Origin: Lumbricus terrestris
Taxonomy: Eukaryota; Annelida; Clitellata; Crassiclitellata; Lumbricidae
Assembly (NCBI GenBank): GCA_949752735.1
Contig: OX457053.1
Location: 9,909,638-9,973,637, forward strand
Direction of reading: 5' to 3'
Length of the DNA: 64,000 bases
The position numbers and the translations under genes are program-made. Of this stretch, positions 47,855-60,495 are shown piece by piece. The notes below the pieces were generated by a model. The model did no database searches. It was not told the DNA's origin and saw only the letters and a list, made by a program, of their open reading frames with translations. Numbering within the stretch: position 1 is the stretch's first letter; every line of letters begins with the position of its first letter.

Positions 47855-48149
47855 CAACGAACTATGGCCGTGACTGTGCCTCTCCATTAGACTCAGCCGT
47901 AGCAGCTGCGGTCTCAACGTACTTCAATCTAAGGTGATCGATTTATAGGCTTAAGTCGAGCTGCGTGGGACGATAAACGATGACCGTAAGATCTTGTTAT
48001 ACTCAAACGGGCGCTCTATGAATCGTGTGATGAAGACCGTGTGACCAACGTGAACCAGGCTGCTGCTGGGCATAGAGAGAAGAAGAAGATCCGCTGTCTC
48101 ATCTGGCGGGAAATTTATAACAGGATTAACTCCAGAGACGAATACAGTG

Positions 48150-48514
48150 AGGAACACCCACAAACGCCCACCCACCAACACACACACACACCTACACACA
48201 CGCACACACACAGAGTCCGTATGGGCAGATCTCTCGACTAAGGATTACACGTAGAGAAGGTGTTTTTGTACATGTATTACAATTGTATAATGTATACACA
48301 CACTATGGTGACACTCAACGCTACACACTCACACACACGCACACATCCACACACACACACGCACTCACACACACGCACACATCCACACACACACACACAC
48401 ACACACACGCACTCACACACACGCACACATCCACACACACGCACACATCCACACACACACACACACACACGCACACACCCACACACACACACACACTCAC
48501 ACACACGCACACAT

Positions 48515-48554
<40 letters not shown>

Positions 48555-48680
48555 TCACACACAAACACGCACACATCCACACACACGCACACACCCACAC
48601 ACACACACACACGCACACATCCACACACACACACACATTCACACACACACACGCGCACTCACACACATCCACACACAGTT
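48150..48680. repeat. CA-rich array with CACGCACACATCC units
   Basis: (CA)n regularly broken by CGCACACATCCA and GCACTCA, forming an irregular higher-order pattern from 48315 to 48675. Confidence 0.93.
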
Positions 48681-48786
48681 CTTGACAAAATGTGCAATGG
48701 TTCTAAACGGAATTGTTCAGTCGCAAAAGCACATCTGTGACTGTGCAGCTAGAGATATAGTAAAATAGCGCTAGATTATATTATTA

Positions 48787-49651
48787 CTAGCTGGGGTACC
48801 CGGCGTTGCTCGGGAAATTGAGGATTTTACCCGCTCCAGGCCACAACCCCACCACACCACGCCCCCCCCGCCCCAACCCCCACAACACCCCACCGCACTC
48901 TGACCTCCACCGGTACTGAACCTGTAAAATTAGGTTTTCAGGGAAAATTCCCCTCATCCCACCCCTCTCACCCCCAACCCTCCCCACCCCACCCTCTCCC
49001 CACCCCACCCCACCGACCCACCTCCTACCCTCAACTCCCCCACCCACCATCCACCACCCCTCCCCCTCCCTTCCACACTCCGAGCTCCACCAGTACGCCA
49101 CCCGTGAAATTAGGGTTTTCGGGGAAATTCCCCACTCACCCCACCCCTCAATCCCACCCAACCCTCACCCACCCCACCATCTCCCCACCTCACACCACCA
49201 CACCGACCTGCGCCAGTACGTCACCCGTGAAATTAGGATTTTCGTTAAAATTACATCAGCTGCTCTCACCATTTATATAATGACCATGCAAGCGTTTAAG
49301 AAGGTGTTTAAGAAACTGCCGTCTTAGTGTTTTCGCCCCACCCCTCTGGCCCCCATGGTGGTAGAGATTCGCCAACCACTGAACCGGGTGGTTCTGATGG
49401 CCCTCTATCTAGGTAAAAAATTTGAGATCAATAGTTGCGTTTTATTGAAAAAAGTTTTGGGGGTTTCGCCTCCCCACTCTGGCCCCCATGGTGGTAGAGA
49501 ATCGCCAACCCCTCGACTTTGTGTCTCATGCCGAGACCTACACAGTAGTGAAGGTTTGGAGTGAAAAGCTCAAAAACTGTTGAAATGCATTCCGGACAAA
49601 CAGACAGACAGACAGACACACGTTACAGAATCTTCTCTTTATTTATATAGA
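48787..49651 (-). mobile_element. Helitron-like element, complete, 865 bp
   Basis: On the minus strand it starts TCTATATAAATAAAGAG at 49651 after A and ends CAGCTAG at 48787 before T, the Helitron rules (TC start, CTRR end, insertion between A and T, no duplication). A hairpin with loop AGCAACG lies just before the end. The body is C-rich on the plus strand with GTGAAATTAGG repeats and a GACAGACAGACA tract near the 5' end. No Rep/helicase. Confidence 0.75.
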
Positions 49652-49713
49652 TTGACAATAATTATATACGATTTTCAGTTTTTCACAGGAGGAATAAACA
49701 TTAGTCTACAGTC

Positions 49714-49886
49714 CAGGGCTGTTTTTAAGGAATTTTTAGAACTGCACAACTCCTTCTTTCCTTTCCCATCTTTCATGGTAAATTACTTCCAATCGGAGGA
49801 CAATGACCTTTTTGCTAGTTTTAACTGTACAGAATTGCTTCTACGACTGCACATTTTGTGTACAACTGCACGTTTAAAAAGCCCTG
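49714..49886. mobile_element. Short MITE, 173 bp, 8-bp duplication
   Basis: Ends CAGGGCTGTTTTTAAGG and the inverse of CAGGGCTTTTTAAACG. Exact duplication CTACAGTC at 49706-49713 and 49887-49894. An inverted partial relative lies at 49921-50030 and a decayed one at 19240-19375. Confidence 0.9.
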
Positions 49887-50030
49887 CTACAGTCATATTA
49901 TAATTATTATACTAGAAAAGTCATCGAAAGTGAAATCCAAAAAGTGGATAGTTTAGCATGGAGGACGGGAAGGGAAAATAAAAATGACGTTGTGCAGTTG
50001 TAGGAATTACTTTTAAAAAGTCCTGCGTCC

Positions 50031-50584
50031 AAGAACAAATGCCAACTTCTCTCGACCTGATTCTGGCAGAGTTGTGAGCTTTAAAGGTCGTAAACGACGC
50101 GGCAGTACGCGGCATCACCCTGATAGGCTACAGTGATTTAGTGCAGTGCTACAAATTCAATGTTTGGTAGGTATATAGACCTACATGATTGCTGTCTAAT
50201 CGTGGGAATTGTGTCCAACAGATAGGCCATGACTACTGCTTTAGGTGGAATTGTATACATACTATTTATAGGTCTATACAGATGCGACACCGACAAAGCG
50301 TAAATCATGTGCACGGGTATCAAAACCTTAGATCTTCATCTAAGTGAAATTCGCTCTTCAGAAAGCAATGCAGCAGCACACTGAATGAAGTCTTCTCAGC
50401 CGCTCATACATGAATGGCGATCCGACTTGACATCGGAACAATTCTCGTCGATATCAACGCTGGCAGATAATTAATGAGGTCGGCCACAGAAACGTCTTTA
50501 CTCCACCGAGACCTGAAAGCAGTTGTAGAGCATCAGTCACACAAGAATTGTTCTCTCGCCCGAAGGAGAAAGTCCGCATTATGT
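50031..50584. other. No gene; possible LINE 5' region
   Basis: No open frame or element end is seen. The LINE's 5' UTR may begin here, but its boundary cannot be placed. Confidence 0.35.
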
Positions 50585-50601
50585 AAGTCTCGATTTTATG
50601 A

Positions 50602-51531
50602 AATCAAAGATCTGCTGAACTCTTTACCTGTATCTATAGCCTACTTGCATTAACAGAAACCTGGCTGAACGATTCCAATACTGATCTAATAAAAGTGCCT
50701 GGTTATCAATTTGTTCATCGTTCCAGAGGAACTGGAAAGGGCGGAGGAGGAGTGGGATTCTTGATTAGAGAAGAAATCTCGTACCAAATCCTAGACTCGA
50801 TAGGATCCGATTCCTCTCCTTTTCAATTTTTTGAAGGTCTTTTTATTCGCCTAGCACATAAAACTGGGGCAACCACAGTTGGGGTTATATATCGGCCACC
50901 TGGGCTTAAACTAGAAGATTTCTCTGAAGAAATTAACAACATTTTAGATCATATGCTAAAAAAATCAAAAGACATAGTAATTTTAGGTGATTTTAACATG
51001 GATCTCTTGAAAATTAATAGCCACAAAGCCACTGCTGATCTCTACCATTGCCTAACCGCCCATCATCTATTGCCTCTCATAACCAGACCTACCAGGATCA
51101 CTGACCATACATCTACATTACTAGATAACATATTCACTAACATTTGGACCAAACTTATTTATTCCTCTATTCTCATTGAAGACATCTCTGATCATTTACC
51201 AATCATAGCATGGTTTGATTTTAGTCCCATCAAACCTCCTAACAAGCCTCAAACACTGACATTTAACCTAGTATCTGATGAGCATAAAGCCAAATTTTTG
51301 CAATCCTTAGACTCTACGGACTGGTCTAATATCCGTGAAGCTTGTACAGAACTAGACACTGATAAGGCCTATGACCTATTTCTTAGCAATTATAAGAAGC
51401 TTTACGATGATTCTTTTCCAATTTCCACTAGGACTTATGCTCGCAACTCTATCCCAAAAAAAGCCGTGGATGACTCGGGCACTGGTAAAAATCTAGTAAT
51501 AAGAAAGCGAAACTATATAAAAAATTCGTAA
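50602..51531 (+). pseudogene. LINE ORF2 endonuclease part
   Basis: This frame contains ALTETWLND (50647-50673), a catalytic-Glu motif of APE endonucleases, then GGGGVGFLI, LGDFNMD (nucleotides about 50983-51003, the GDFN motif) and ISDHLPIIAWF (about 51190-51220, the SDH motif). Reading frames upstream of 50640 (SRFYEIKDLLNSLP in another frame) show that the true N-terminal part is shifted. The frame ends at TAA 51529-51531, after leaving the protein-like frame near the A-run at 51453-51460. Would nick target DNA for target-primed reverse transcription in an intact element. Cannot make an intact product as read. Confidence 0.85.
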
Positions 51532-51660
51532 AAAATCCAAATGAGGCCAACAAAAGGAAATTCATCCTATACAGAAACAAATTTAAGAAAGTTAAATTGC
51601 AAGCCGAAAAAGATTATTATGCATCCGAATTTTTAATCCATAGTAATAACCTTAAAAAAA

Positions 51661-53433
51661 ACCTGGGGTCTTCTGAGGAGTATACTGGATAGAGATACTA
51701 ACAGAGAAACTGTAATTACTGCATTGAATGTAAATGGTGAACAAATTACTGACCCTCAGACTATAGCAACTAAATTCAATAATTTCTTCACAGGCATTGC
51801 ACAATCTCTTGTTAATAAAATACCTACTGCAACTAACTCTTTTCTCTCCTACTTATCCCAACCCCTTCCACATTCTATAGCATTAATCCCTTCTACACCT
51901 TGTGAAATAATGAACCTTGCGCATACTATTCGCACTACGCATAGTAAAGGAGTCGATGGAATTGACCCTGCCATAGCCCTATTAACATTGCCTAAAATTG
52001 CAATTCCGCTATCAGAGATTGTCAACTGCTCATTTACCACTGGAGTATTCCCCTCTGCATTGAAAACTGCCAAGGTCATACCCATTCATAAAAAGGGCCC
52101 GAGGGACAATGTTTCTAACTACAGACCGATTTCTGTACTCCCATTCTTCGCCAAAATATTCGAAAAATTAATGTACGCACGTTTAGATAGTTTTTTATCA
52201 AAAGAGAAAGTACTATTTCAGTCTCAGCATGGATTCCAACAGGGTCATTCTACCTACATGCCCCTTCTAAGCATACAAGACAAAATCTCTAATGCAATTG
52301 AAAATAACGAATACTCCCTTGGTATCTTCCTTGATGTAGCTAAAGCCTTTGATTCTGTAAATCATCATATTTTGATCAAAAAACTTTATAACTATGGAAT
52401 TAGAGGGACACAACTACAATGGTTTGTTAGCTATCTTGAAAATCGTTTTCAACTGGTTTCTGTTAACAATTGTACTTCTGATCTACAACTCATTTCTCAC
52501 GGTGTCCCTCAAGGATCTAATCTTGGACCTCTTTTATTTTTAATCTATATTAATGATTTACCCAATGTATCGCCTTCTATGTATTTTGTGCTATTTGCTG
52601 ATGATTCTAACTTATTTCATTCTGATAAATCTATTGATACTCTATTCAACACTGTTAATTCTGAGCTTCACCGAGTCGTTGATTGGTTTCGATCTAATAA
52701 ACTTACTCTAAATTTGGATAAAACCAACTACATCCTCTTCAGATCCCATAAGAAAAAATATCCCAATGAACTTCCTATTCTACTTATTGAAGGGACTCCT
52801 ATCACTGAAGTAACATCCACAAAATTTTTGGGCGTTTACATTGACCAGCATCTAAATTGGAAGGAACACATCAATAATATCTCTAGCAAAATTGCTAAGA
52901 CTGTTGGTGTGCTATTTCGCTCATCTAAACTGATTCCTGTCTCTATCCGGTCTATGCTATACTATTCTCTTATTTATCCTTATTTAACCTACTGTAATTT
53001 AATTTGGACGTCTACTTACAAATCTAATTTTATCAGACTAGTCACCCTTCAAAAATATGCAATCCGTTTTATAGCTAATATTCCTCGCCGAGCCCACACC
53101 GCTCTGTATTTCAAGGAATTTGGATTATTAAAGATCGATCAAATTAGGCACTTGCAAATAGGAGAGTTTATGTACCGTTATAACCATGGCCTATTACCAC
53201 TTGTATTTAATGATTTCTTTAACCTTACCTCTGATCGCCACTCTTATTCAACTAGAAAATTAACTGTTTATGACCTTCCCTACGCACATACTAATACTCG
53301 TCGTTTCTCTATACAATATACTGGCTCCCAATGTTGGAACTCTCTCCCTACACATCTTCATTCCCTACCTAACACAAGATTATTTAAGCATAAACTTCGC
53401 CTTTATTTACTTAAAACACTTCCTGATATGTAA
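51661..53433 (+). CDS. LINE reverse transcriptase
   Basis: An open frame of about 590 residues. Visible RT blocks: KVIPIHKKG followed by NYRPISVLPFFAKIFEKL, HGFQQGHST, DVAKAFDSVNH, HGVPQGSNLGPLLFLIYIND, and the catalytic FADD at 52594-52605. Then LNLDKTNYILF, TKFLGVYIDQHLNW and a C-terminal QCWNSLPTHLHSLP segment as in CR1/Jockey-like LINEs. In an intact element it copies its RNA at a nicked chromosomal site. The frame upstream is separated from the endonuclease by a shift in an A-run near 51653-51661. No functional Met start is evident because it is the distal part of one ORF. Confidence 0.93.
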   Translation, partial: TWGLLRSILDRDTNRETVITALNVNGEQITDPQTIATKFNNFFTGIAQSLVNKIPTATNSFLSYLSQPLPHSIALIPSTPCEIMNLAHTIRTTHSKGVDGIDPAIALLTLPKIAIPLSEIVNCSFTTGVFPSALKTAKVIPIHKKGPRDNVSNYRPISVLPFFAKIFEKLMYARLDSFLSKEKVLFQSQHGFQQGHSTYMPLLSIQDKISNAIENNEYSLGIFLDVAKAFDSVNHHILIKKLYNYGIRGTQLQWFVSYLENRFQLVSVNNCTSDLQLISHGVPQGSNLGPLLFLIYINDLPNVSPSMYFVLFADDSNLFHSDKSIDTLFNTVNSELHRVVDWFRSNKLTLNLDKTNYILFRSHKKKYPNELPILLIEGTPITEVTSTKFLGVYIDQHLNWKEHINNISSKIAKTVGVLFRSSKLIPVSIRSMLYYSLIYPYLTYCNLIWTSTYKSNFIRLVTLQKYAIRFIANIPRRAHTALYFKEFGLLKIDQIRHLQIGEFMYRYNHGLLPLVFNDFFNLTSDRHSYSTRKLTVYDLPYAHTNTRRFSIQYTGSQCWNSLPTHLHSLPNTRLFKHKLRLYLLKTLPDM

Positions 53434-53783
53434 TGGTTAAGGTTTCTGCTCAGTGGTCTCGCCAAGCCCTTAGTTAAGTCTTTAGTTAAGTCATTAGTTA
53501 AGAGTTGTTTTTCTCGTTATATACAGAAATGTCGATTGCTTAATTTTTTTCTCTCTCCCTCATCATTTTTTTATTCCTACAATTGAATGCTCTGTCATGT
53601 TTTTCTTTTATATTTTACATGAATTATGGGTGGCCCTATTAGCGGGATTTTCTATCCCTTCTGGGTCTCCCCTTCTTCACCAAATTATGTTAATGTATTA
53701 TTCAATGCAATAATTGTATCATGTCTGTTTGTTGTTTTGGTTGAGGAAAAAATAAATAAATAAATAAATAATAAATAAATAAA

Positions 53784-54600
53784 TATATATAGGGACTGCA
53801 TGCGCTTATGGCCTCGACCATCCGTTTCTCAATGAATTGATCGGGACCTTCGCCACCGAAATAGTCCGTTTGAATGGCCGTCACAGCATTTAGGTATTCG
53901 TGCACGGACCGTGCACGTCAAAGATGTAAATCTCTTAAATGATCAGCTTCGGGAAGCGAACCGCGGCCCATGCACATTGCACACGCTCTCTTTCAGAGAT
54001 TAGCGTGGAGCTGTCAGTGATCCTAAACCGATGTGGTAAACTGGGCCAACGAAACGGTAGTAGCGCCGGTGAATAAGCTGGTCTCCCTGACGTGGCTTTT
54101 GTGGGCGCTGAGAAATTCTCGAAGATTTACATTACATTACATTAACATTACATTGCATTAGTACCATGGGACTGGTATATACGTAAGGATCAACGTAGGG
54201 CTGTGCTTGTGATTTATAAATTGTTCTAGCGCCAGTGTTTTAAGCATAAGGCATTGGCAGATAAAGCACCAAGCCCAAGTCACAATCAGGTCGCAGATGT
54301 TCTTTTGTTGTAGGTTCTTTATAAATCGAAGGAGATTGCGAGCGACGAATCGACAGCGAGCTTCTTGTGGCGTTCCTGCATAAGAGCATATGCATGTTTT
54401 ATAAGGTAATTCCGCTTGGTTGGAGTGGGGCATTGTTAGGAGACATTGTTAAGGAACATTGTTGGGGCATTGTTAGGAGACATTGGACTCTTTTAAATCC
54501 ATGCTAAAATCGTATTTGTTCGCTAGGGCTTATCTCGTGCAGCTGCTTTGTATGGTGCCCTTGTAACGGCATGGCCGTGCTATTGCGCCATATAAATTGT
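53784..54600. other. No confirmed gene; coding-like minus-strand stretch
   Basis: 53905-53795 on the minus strand reads HEYLNAVTAIQTDYFGGEGP, then DQFIEKRMVEAIS, with protein-like composition, but it is closed by TGA upstream and runs into the LINE tail. 54062-54132 is the inverted partner of 35388-35455. 54585-54600 is a SINE-type GCGCCATATAAATTG tail. Confidence 0.4.
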
Positions 54601-54604
54601 AGTT

Positions 54605-54660
54605 ATTATTATTATTTATTATTATTATTATTTTTTTTATTTTTTATTATTATACATCTT
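54605..54660. repeat. (TTA)n short array
   Basis: Follows the GCGCCATATAAATTG tail directly. Confidence 0.85.
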
Positions 54661-54894
54661 TATTGTTTCAACAAATATTGCAAACAATCAAACAGTGCAA
54701 CAGCTGTGTGCATTTGGGCGAGTCCAACCACCCTCATCCATGTCAATTAAGGGCTTAATAAATGATCCTGTGAAAGCCACAACATTAAAGCGTTGAATAA
54801 TGAATAGTCATAGAAATACGTTGAAACAAAAAACTTGATTCTCGGGGATCCCCGGTTGCTTGAGTTAGACGCCGGCCCAAATCTGAGATGAAGT

Positions 54895-55078
<184 letters not shown>

Positions 55079-55625
55079 GTTAGGAGACAATGTTAAGGGA
55101 CATTGTTGGGGCATTGTTAGGAGACATTGTGAAGAGACAATGTTAAGGAACATTGTTGGGGCATTGCTAGGTGACATTGTTAGGAGACAATGTTAAGGAA
55201 CATTGATTGCTGGGGCATTTCTAGGTGACATCGTTGAGGAGCATTTTTGGGGGGACATTGCTGGGAACATTGTTAGCGGACATTGTCTGGGACAATGTTA
55301 TTATGGGAAACTGTTAGAGGACATGGCTGTGGGAAATTTCTATGTGGGGGACACTATTGGTGGACATTGCTAGGTGTCATTATTGGTGTCATTTTGGGGG
55401 ACATTGTTGGGGAAATTGTCAGAGGACACTGCAAGTGGACATTATTAGGAGACGCTGCCAGGGGACATTGTTGGGGACTTGTCAGAGGACACTGAAAGTG
55501 GACATATAGGGGACACCGTCAGGGGACATTGTTGGGGAATTGTCAGAGGACACTGCAAGTAGACTTAGGCAAGTAGACATTATTAGGCGGACGCTGTCAG
55601 GGGACATTGTTTTGGACATTGTTAC
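55079..55625. repeat. GGACATTGTTAGG minisatellite
   Basis: Irregular repeats of 10-20 bp built from GGACATTG and TTGTTAGGAGACA; longer repeated blocks (CAGAGGACACTGCAAGTGGA) in the right half. The same motif appears earlier, at 54430-54485. Confidence 0.85.
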
Positions 55626-55954
55626 ACGCGTGCAAGGTTTACTTCCCAATTCGTATCTGTATGCAACGCGAGCGACATCTGACCTATATTTCCTTTGGGG
55701 TTTACTACTCTAGCCAATCGGAAACGTCGATAAAAAGAAGAGATTTGTCGCAACGATTGATTCATTAAGTAGGTCGTCCGTAAAGAAAAGACGACAGGCT
55801 TTGACTTCAGCTGACAATCGCAAACACGCGTCACTGGACGATGTACCCTCCCCCAAAGGCCCCCACGTGTCAATGGAATTGACAAAACGATCAAGGGAAT
55901 GGACACTTGGACAGCTACAATGCAAGTATTTTCAGCCAGTGGACCGATTGTTGC

Positions 55955-56125
<171 letters not shown>

Positions 56126-56289
56126 TTCAAATTTAAAGCGCCCGCGGTATATATGATCCCTCAGGCTTTAAAAGCAATAAATAGTAAAAGCTTTTGTATA
56201 GGTTCTCGTCTCCAACATGCTCAAAAGTGCCTCTAAATGCAACTAAATTGAACCGTTGCGTGCATATTGACAACCGCTGGAACAAGTGC

Positions 56290-56344
56290 ATGGTTTCTCT
56301 AGGGTCTCGCCCGATGAGGCAACGGGCGACCCTAGAGAAACCAT
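56290..56344. repeat. Hairpin, ~22-bp stem, flanked by 16-bp direct repeats
   Basis: ATGGTTTCTCTAGGGT, CT, CGCCCG pairs with CGGGCG, ACCCTAGAGAAACCAT around a 9-nt loop. CATATTGACAACCGCT occurs on both sides (56265-56280 and 56376-56391). Confidence 0.8.
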
Positions 56345-56399
56345 CATGTCATGCGGCGACCCAGCTCCCGAAGACATATTGACAACCGCTTTATTTATT

Positions 56400-56645
56400 T
56401 TTTAAATTATTATTGTTTTCATCATCAGCATTATCATTAATGCTATTATTACTATTATTATTTTTATAGTATTTTTGATGACTTCTAGGCTATAGCGTCA
56501 TTGTGGTGTTACTCTCAGTGCAAATGACCTCCAGTTAACCAAATTGGTTCTTGTGCTAAACGGCTGCAGATTAAGACCGATCTAAAATCAGGATATATAT
56601 ATTATATATTATATGCTATATATATATATATATATATATATTGAA
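56400..56645. other. No gene; AT-rich
   Basis: TTA-type triplets at 56400-56470 and TA runs at 56595-56642. Confidence 0.5.
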
Positions 56646-56744
56646 GAGATCGTGTAAAAAAAACTCCGATCTTCAGTATCCGAAGAATGATGGACGAACG
56701 GCAATAATCGTCGTCTCCACCAACGGGGACTACAGCGTGCATTG

Positions 56745-57793
<1,049 letters not shown>

Positions 57794-58061
57794 TCTATAT
57801 AAATAAAAATGTAAAAAGTTACTGTTTGTTACCTCGGATCTCGGAAAGTGGTTGACCGATTGCTTTGAAAATTTTCGCAAACCGTTCCATTCGAACATCA
57901 ACTGTTTTTTTATGCCTTTTGGGGGAAAGCGCAATCTTTACGACCAAAAAACACAACTTTTAAGGAGAGGGGAGGGGAGGGGAGGGGGAAAGGAAGGGAT
58001 GTAGGAAGGGAGGGCTGGACAGTCTTTTTAGCCACAGCAACGCGTGGCCGGGTACAGCTAG
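57794..58061 (+). mobile_element. Helitron-like element, complete, 268 bp
   Basis: Starts TCTATATAAATAAAAATG after A and ends ACAGCTAG before T. The hairpin GCCAC-AGCAACGC-GTGGC (58031-58048) lies 9 bp before CAGCTAG. A GGGGAGGGGAGGGGAGG tract lies inside. No Rep/helicase, so it depends on helper proteins. Confidence 0.8.
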
Positions 58062-58271
58062 TATAATAATAATAATAGACATTGATTTTTAAGACGAGTC
58101 TCGCGCGCTCAAGTCAATTAAACAACGCAGGTCTTTAGCCTATACACTGTGAACGGAAAAACCCAAACCTTTCCTATTGCGACGATAATTTGTGTAATAA
58201 TTTGTACATTTTAATTAATATGGAGAAACTTCAGATTAAAGGACAAGAATCAGATAGCTATCATTTGTAAG

Positions 58272-58472
58272 TTATAAATAATATAATGGGTGTTCAAAAT
58301 GTCCTCCTTCAGACTCAGCACACGCACAAAGACGCGCTTGCCACTGACTACTTGCTGAATCGATTACAGCTTGATCAAATTCGTCCCATGCCTGTATTAT
58401 ACGCTGACGCAGTTCTCCGACATCGCGTACCTTTTCTTGTAAACTATGGTGTAATCGAGCGTTACATGGCAA
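58272..58472 (-). pseudogene. Tc1/mariner transposase, C-terminal remnant
   Basis: Sixty-six codons ending in TAA, reading VRDVGELRQRIIQAWDEFDQ, then SSQWQARLCACAESEGGHFEH. This matches the C-terminal end of mariner-type transposases, whose proteins commonly close with W..RL.AC...GGHFEH. Everything upstream, including the catalytic DDE/D residues, is missing; the sequence beyond 58472 is not transposase-like. A repeated CAAACCTTTCC at about 58164 and 58480 may be a trace of element ends. It is the only transposase-related coding sequence I recognise in the window. Confidence 0.78.
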
Positions 58473-58604
58473 AACACAAACCTTTCCGTCCTAAAATGTA
58501 CCATATAGTTTTCTATACGTTATTAATTTTAGAAAGACCAAAATAATCAACGTTTACGATCGAGACAACAAAGAAGTTGAATTTTAGAATGAAATGATTT
58601 TGAC

Positions 58605-58860
58605 AGGCGGGGTGGCGGTGACGGTGGTGGTGGTGGAGGAGGAAGAGGTCGTGATGTTGGTGGTGGGGTGGCGTTGGCGGTGGTTGTGGTAGTGGTATGG
58701 TGGTAGTGGTGATGGTTATGGTGTTGGCGGCGGCGGTGGCTGTGGTAGCTGTGGTAGTGGTGATGGTGGTGCACGGTGGAGTTGGGGTGCTGGTCATGGT
58801 GGTGGTGGCTGTGCGGTGGCTGTGGTAGTCGTGGTAATGGTGATGACGCTTGCTGCCTTC
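58605..58860. repeat. GGT/GTG-rich tract
   Basis: Imperfect GGTGGTGGTGG triplets in the same style as those in receptor exon 2's His-rich region, but with no receptor-like frame around them. Confidence 0.75.
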
Positions 58861-59029
58861 CTCTCCAACAGATAACAACGATACTCCTTCCTCAAATCGG
58901 AAATGCATGTTGAGCACTAAACGCCCTAAACATCCATCCATTCATCTTCGTCGTCGCCGCCGTTGACTCTCCTCCGATGCCGTTGGCCTACTTAACATAC
59001 AGCTTCCCAGAAAAAGGACACTAACCGTA

Positions 59030-59370
59030 CACAGACAGAGAGACAGGCAGAAAGACAGACAGACAGAGGTAGACACAGAGTGACAGAGAGACAGAGACAT
59101 ACACAGACAGAGATAGAGAAAGTCTAAGAAAAGAGGGAGACAGAGAGGAGAGAGAGAAAGTGAGAAACAGCTAGACAGACATGCACAGATTCAAACAGAG
59201 ATAGACAGAAACAGAAACAGAAACAGTGACAGAGAAACACACAGACGGATGGAATAAGAGATAGAGGGAGAGAGAGACAAACAGACAGAAAAACAGAGAC
59301 AGACAGAGAAACAAAGATAGACAGACAGAGAGAGAAACAGAGAAAAGAAAGAAACAAAGAGACCATGCAG
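59030..59370. repeat. (GACA/GAGA)n purine-rich array
   Basis: Irregular ACAGACAGA/GAGAGAGA repeats directly left of the truncated LINE. Confidence 0.88.
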
Positions 59371-59403
59371 CGAATTACTAAATCGTCGATTTCGGTTTCA
59401 TTC

Positions 59404-60495
59404 AAATAAACTTACTCTAAATTTGGATAAAACCAACTACATCCTCTTCAGATCCCATAAGAAAAAATATCCCAATAAACTGCCTATTCTACTTATTGAA
59501 GGGACTCCTATCACCTAAGTAACATCCACAAAATTTTTGGGCGTATACATTGACCAGCATCTAAATTGGAAGGAACACATCAATAATATCTCTAGCAAAA
59601 TTGCTAAGACTGTTGGTGTGCTATTTCGCTCATCTAAACTGATTCCTGTCTCTATCCGGTCTATGCTATACTATTCTCTTATTTATCCCTATTTAACCTA
59701 CTGTAATTTAATTTGGACGTCTACTTACAAATCTAATTTTATCAGACTAGTCACCCTTCAAAAATATGCAATCCGTTTTATAGCTAATATTCCTCGCCGA
59801 GCCCACACCGCTCTGTATTTCAAGGAATTTGGATTATTAAAGATCGATCAAATTAGGCACTTGCAAATAGGAGAGTTTATGTACCGTTATAACCATTGCC
59901 TATTACCACTTGTATTTAATGATTTCTTTAACCTTACCTCTGATCGCCACTCTTATTCAACTAGAAAATTAACTGTTTATGACCTTCCCTACGCACATAC
60001 TAATACTCGTCGATTCTCTATACAATATACTGGCTCCCAATGTTGGAACTCTCTCCCTACACATCTTCATTCCCTACCTAACACAAAATTATTTAAGCAT
60101 AAACTTCGCCTTTATCTACTTAAAACACTTCCTGATATGTAATGGTTAAGGTTTCTGCTCAGTGGTTTCGCCAAGCCCTTAGTTAAGTCTTTAGTTAAGT
60201 CATTAGTTAAGATTTGTTTTTCTCGTTATATACAGAAATGTCGATTGCTTAATTTGTTTTTCTCTCTTCCCCATCATTTTTTTTATTCCTACAATTGAAT
60301 GTTCTGTCATGTTTTTTCTTTTATATTTTACATGAATTATGGGTGGCCCTATTAGCGGAATTTTACATCCCTTCTGGGTCTCCCCTTCTTCACCAAATTA
60401 TGTTAATGTATTATTCAATGCCATAATTGTATTATGTTTGTTTGTTGTTTTGGTTGAGGAAAAAATAAATAAATAAATAAAAAATAAAAATAAAA
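59404..60495 (+). mobile_element. 5'-truncated copy of the LINE
   Basis: Begins at AAATAAACTTACTC, matching the parent LINE from about 52697, and runs to the same 3' UTR and (AAAT)n-rich tail. Only about ten substitutions in 740 coding bases. A stop (TAA, 59516-59518) replaces the GAA of the parent copy. Coding remains open from 59537 to 60142. Confidence 0.95.

Larger units (their letters stand above)
50585..53783 (+). mobile_element. LINE (CR1/Jockey-like), near full length, frameshifted
   Basis: Order: APE-type endonuclease, linker, reverse transcriptase, C-terminal domain, 3' UTR (53434-53740) and an (AAAT)n tail (53748-53783). At least three frame breaks interrupt it (about 50640, 51460-51490, 51655). 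A 5'-truncated, about 98-99% identical copy with the same 3' UTR lies at 59404-60490. Clade beyond CR1/Jockey-like is not resolved. Confidence 0.93.

Noticed and set aside
48260..48768. His-Thr-rich and Cys-Val-rich frames
   Set aside because: Products of the CA-rich array.
58513..58941. His/Thr-rich minus-strand protein like the receptor loop
   Set aside because: Only the GGT-type repeat is shared; no TM segments or receptor motifs flank it.
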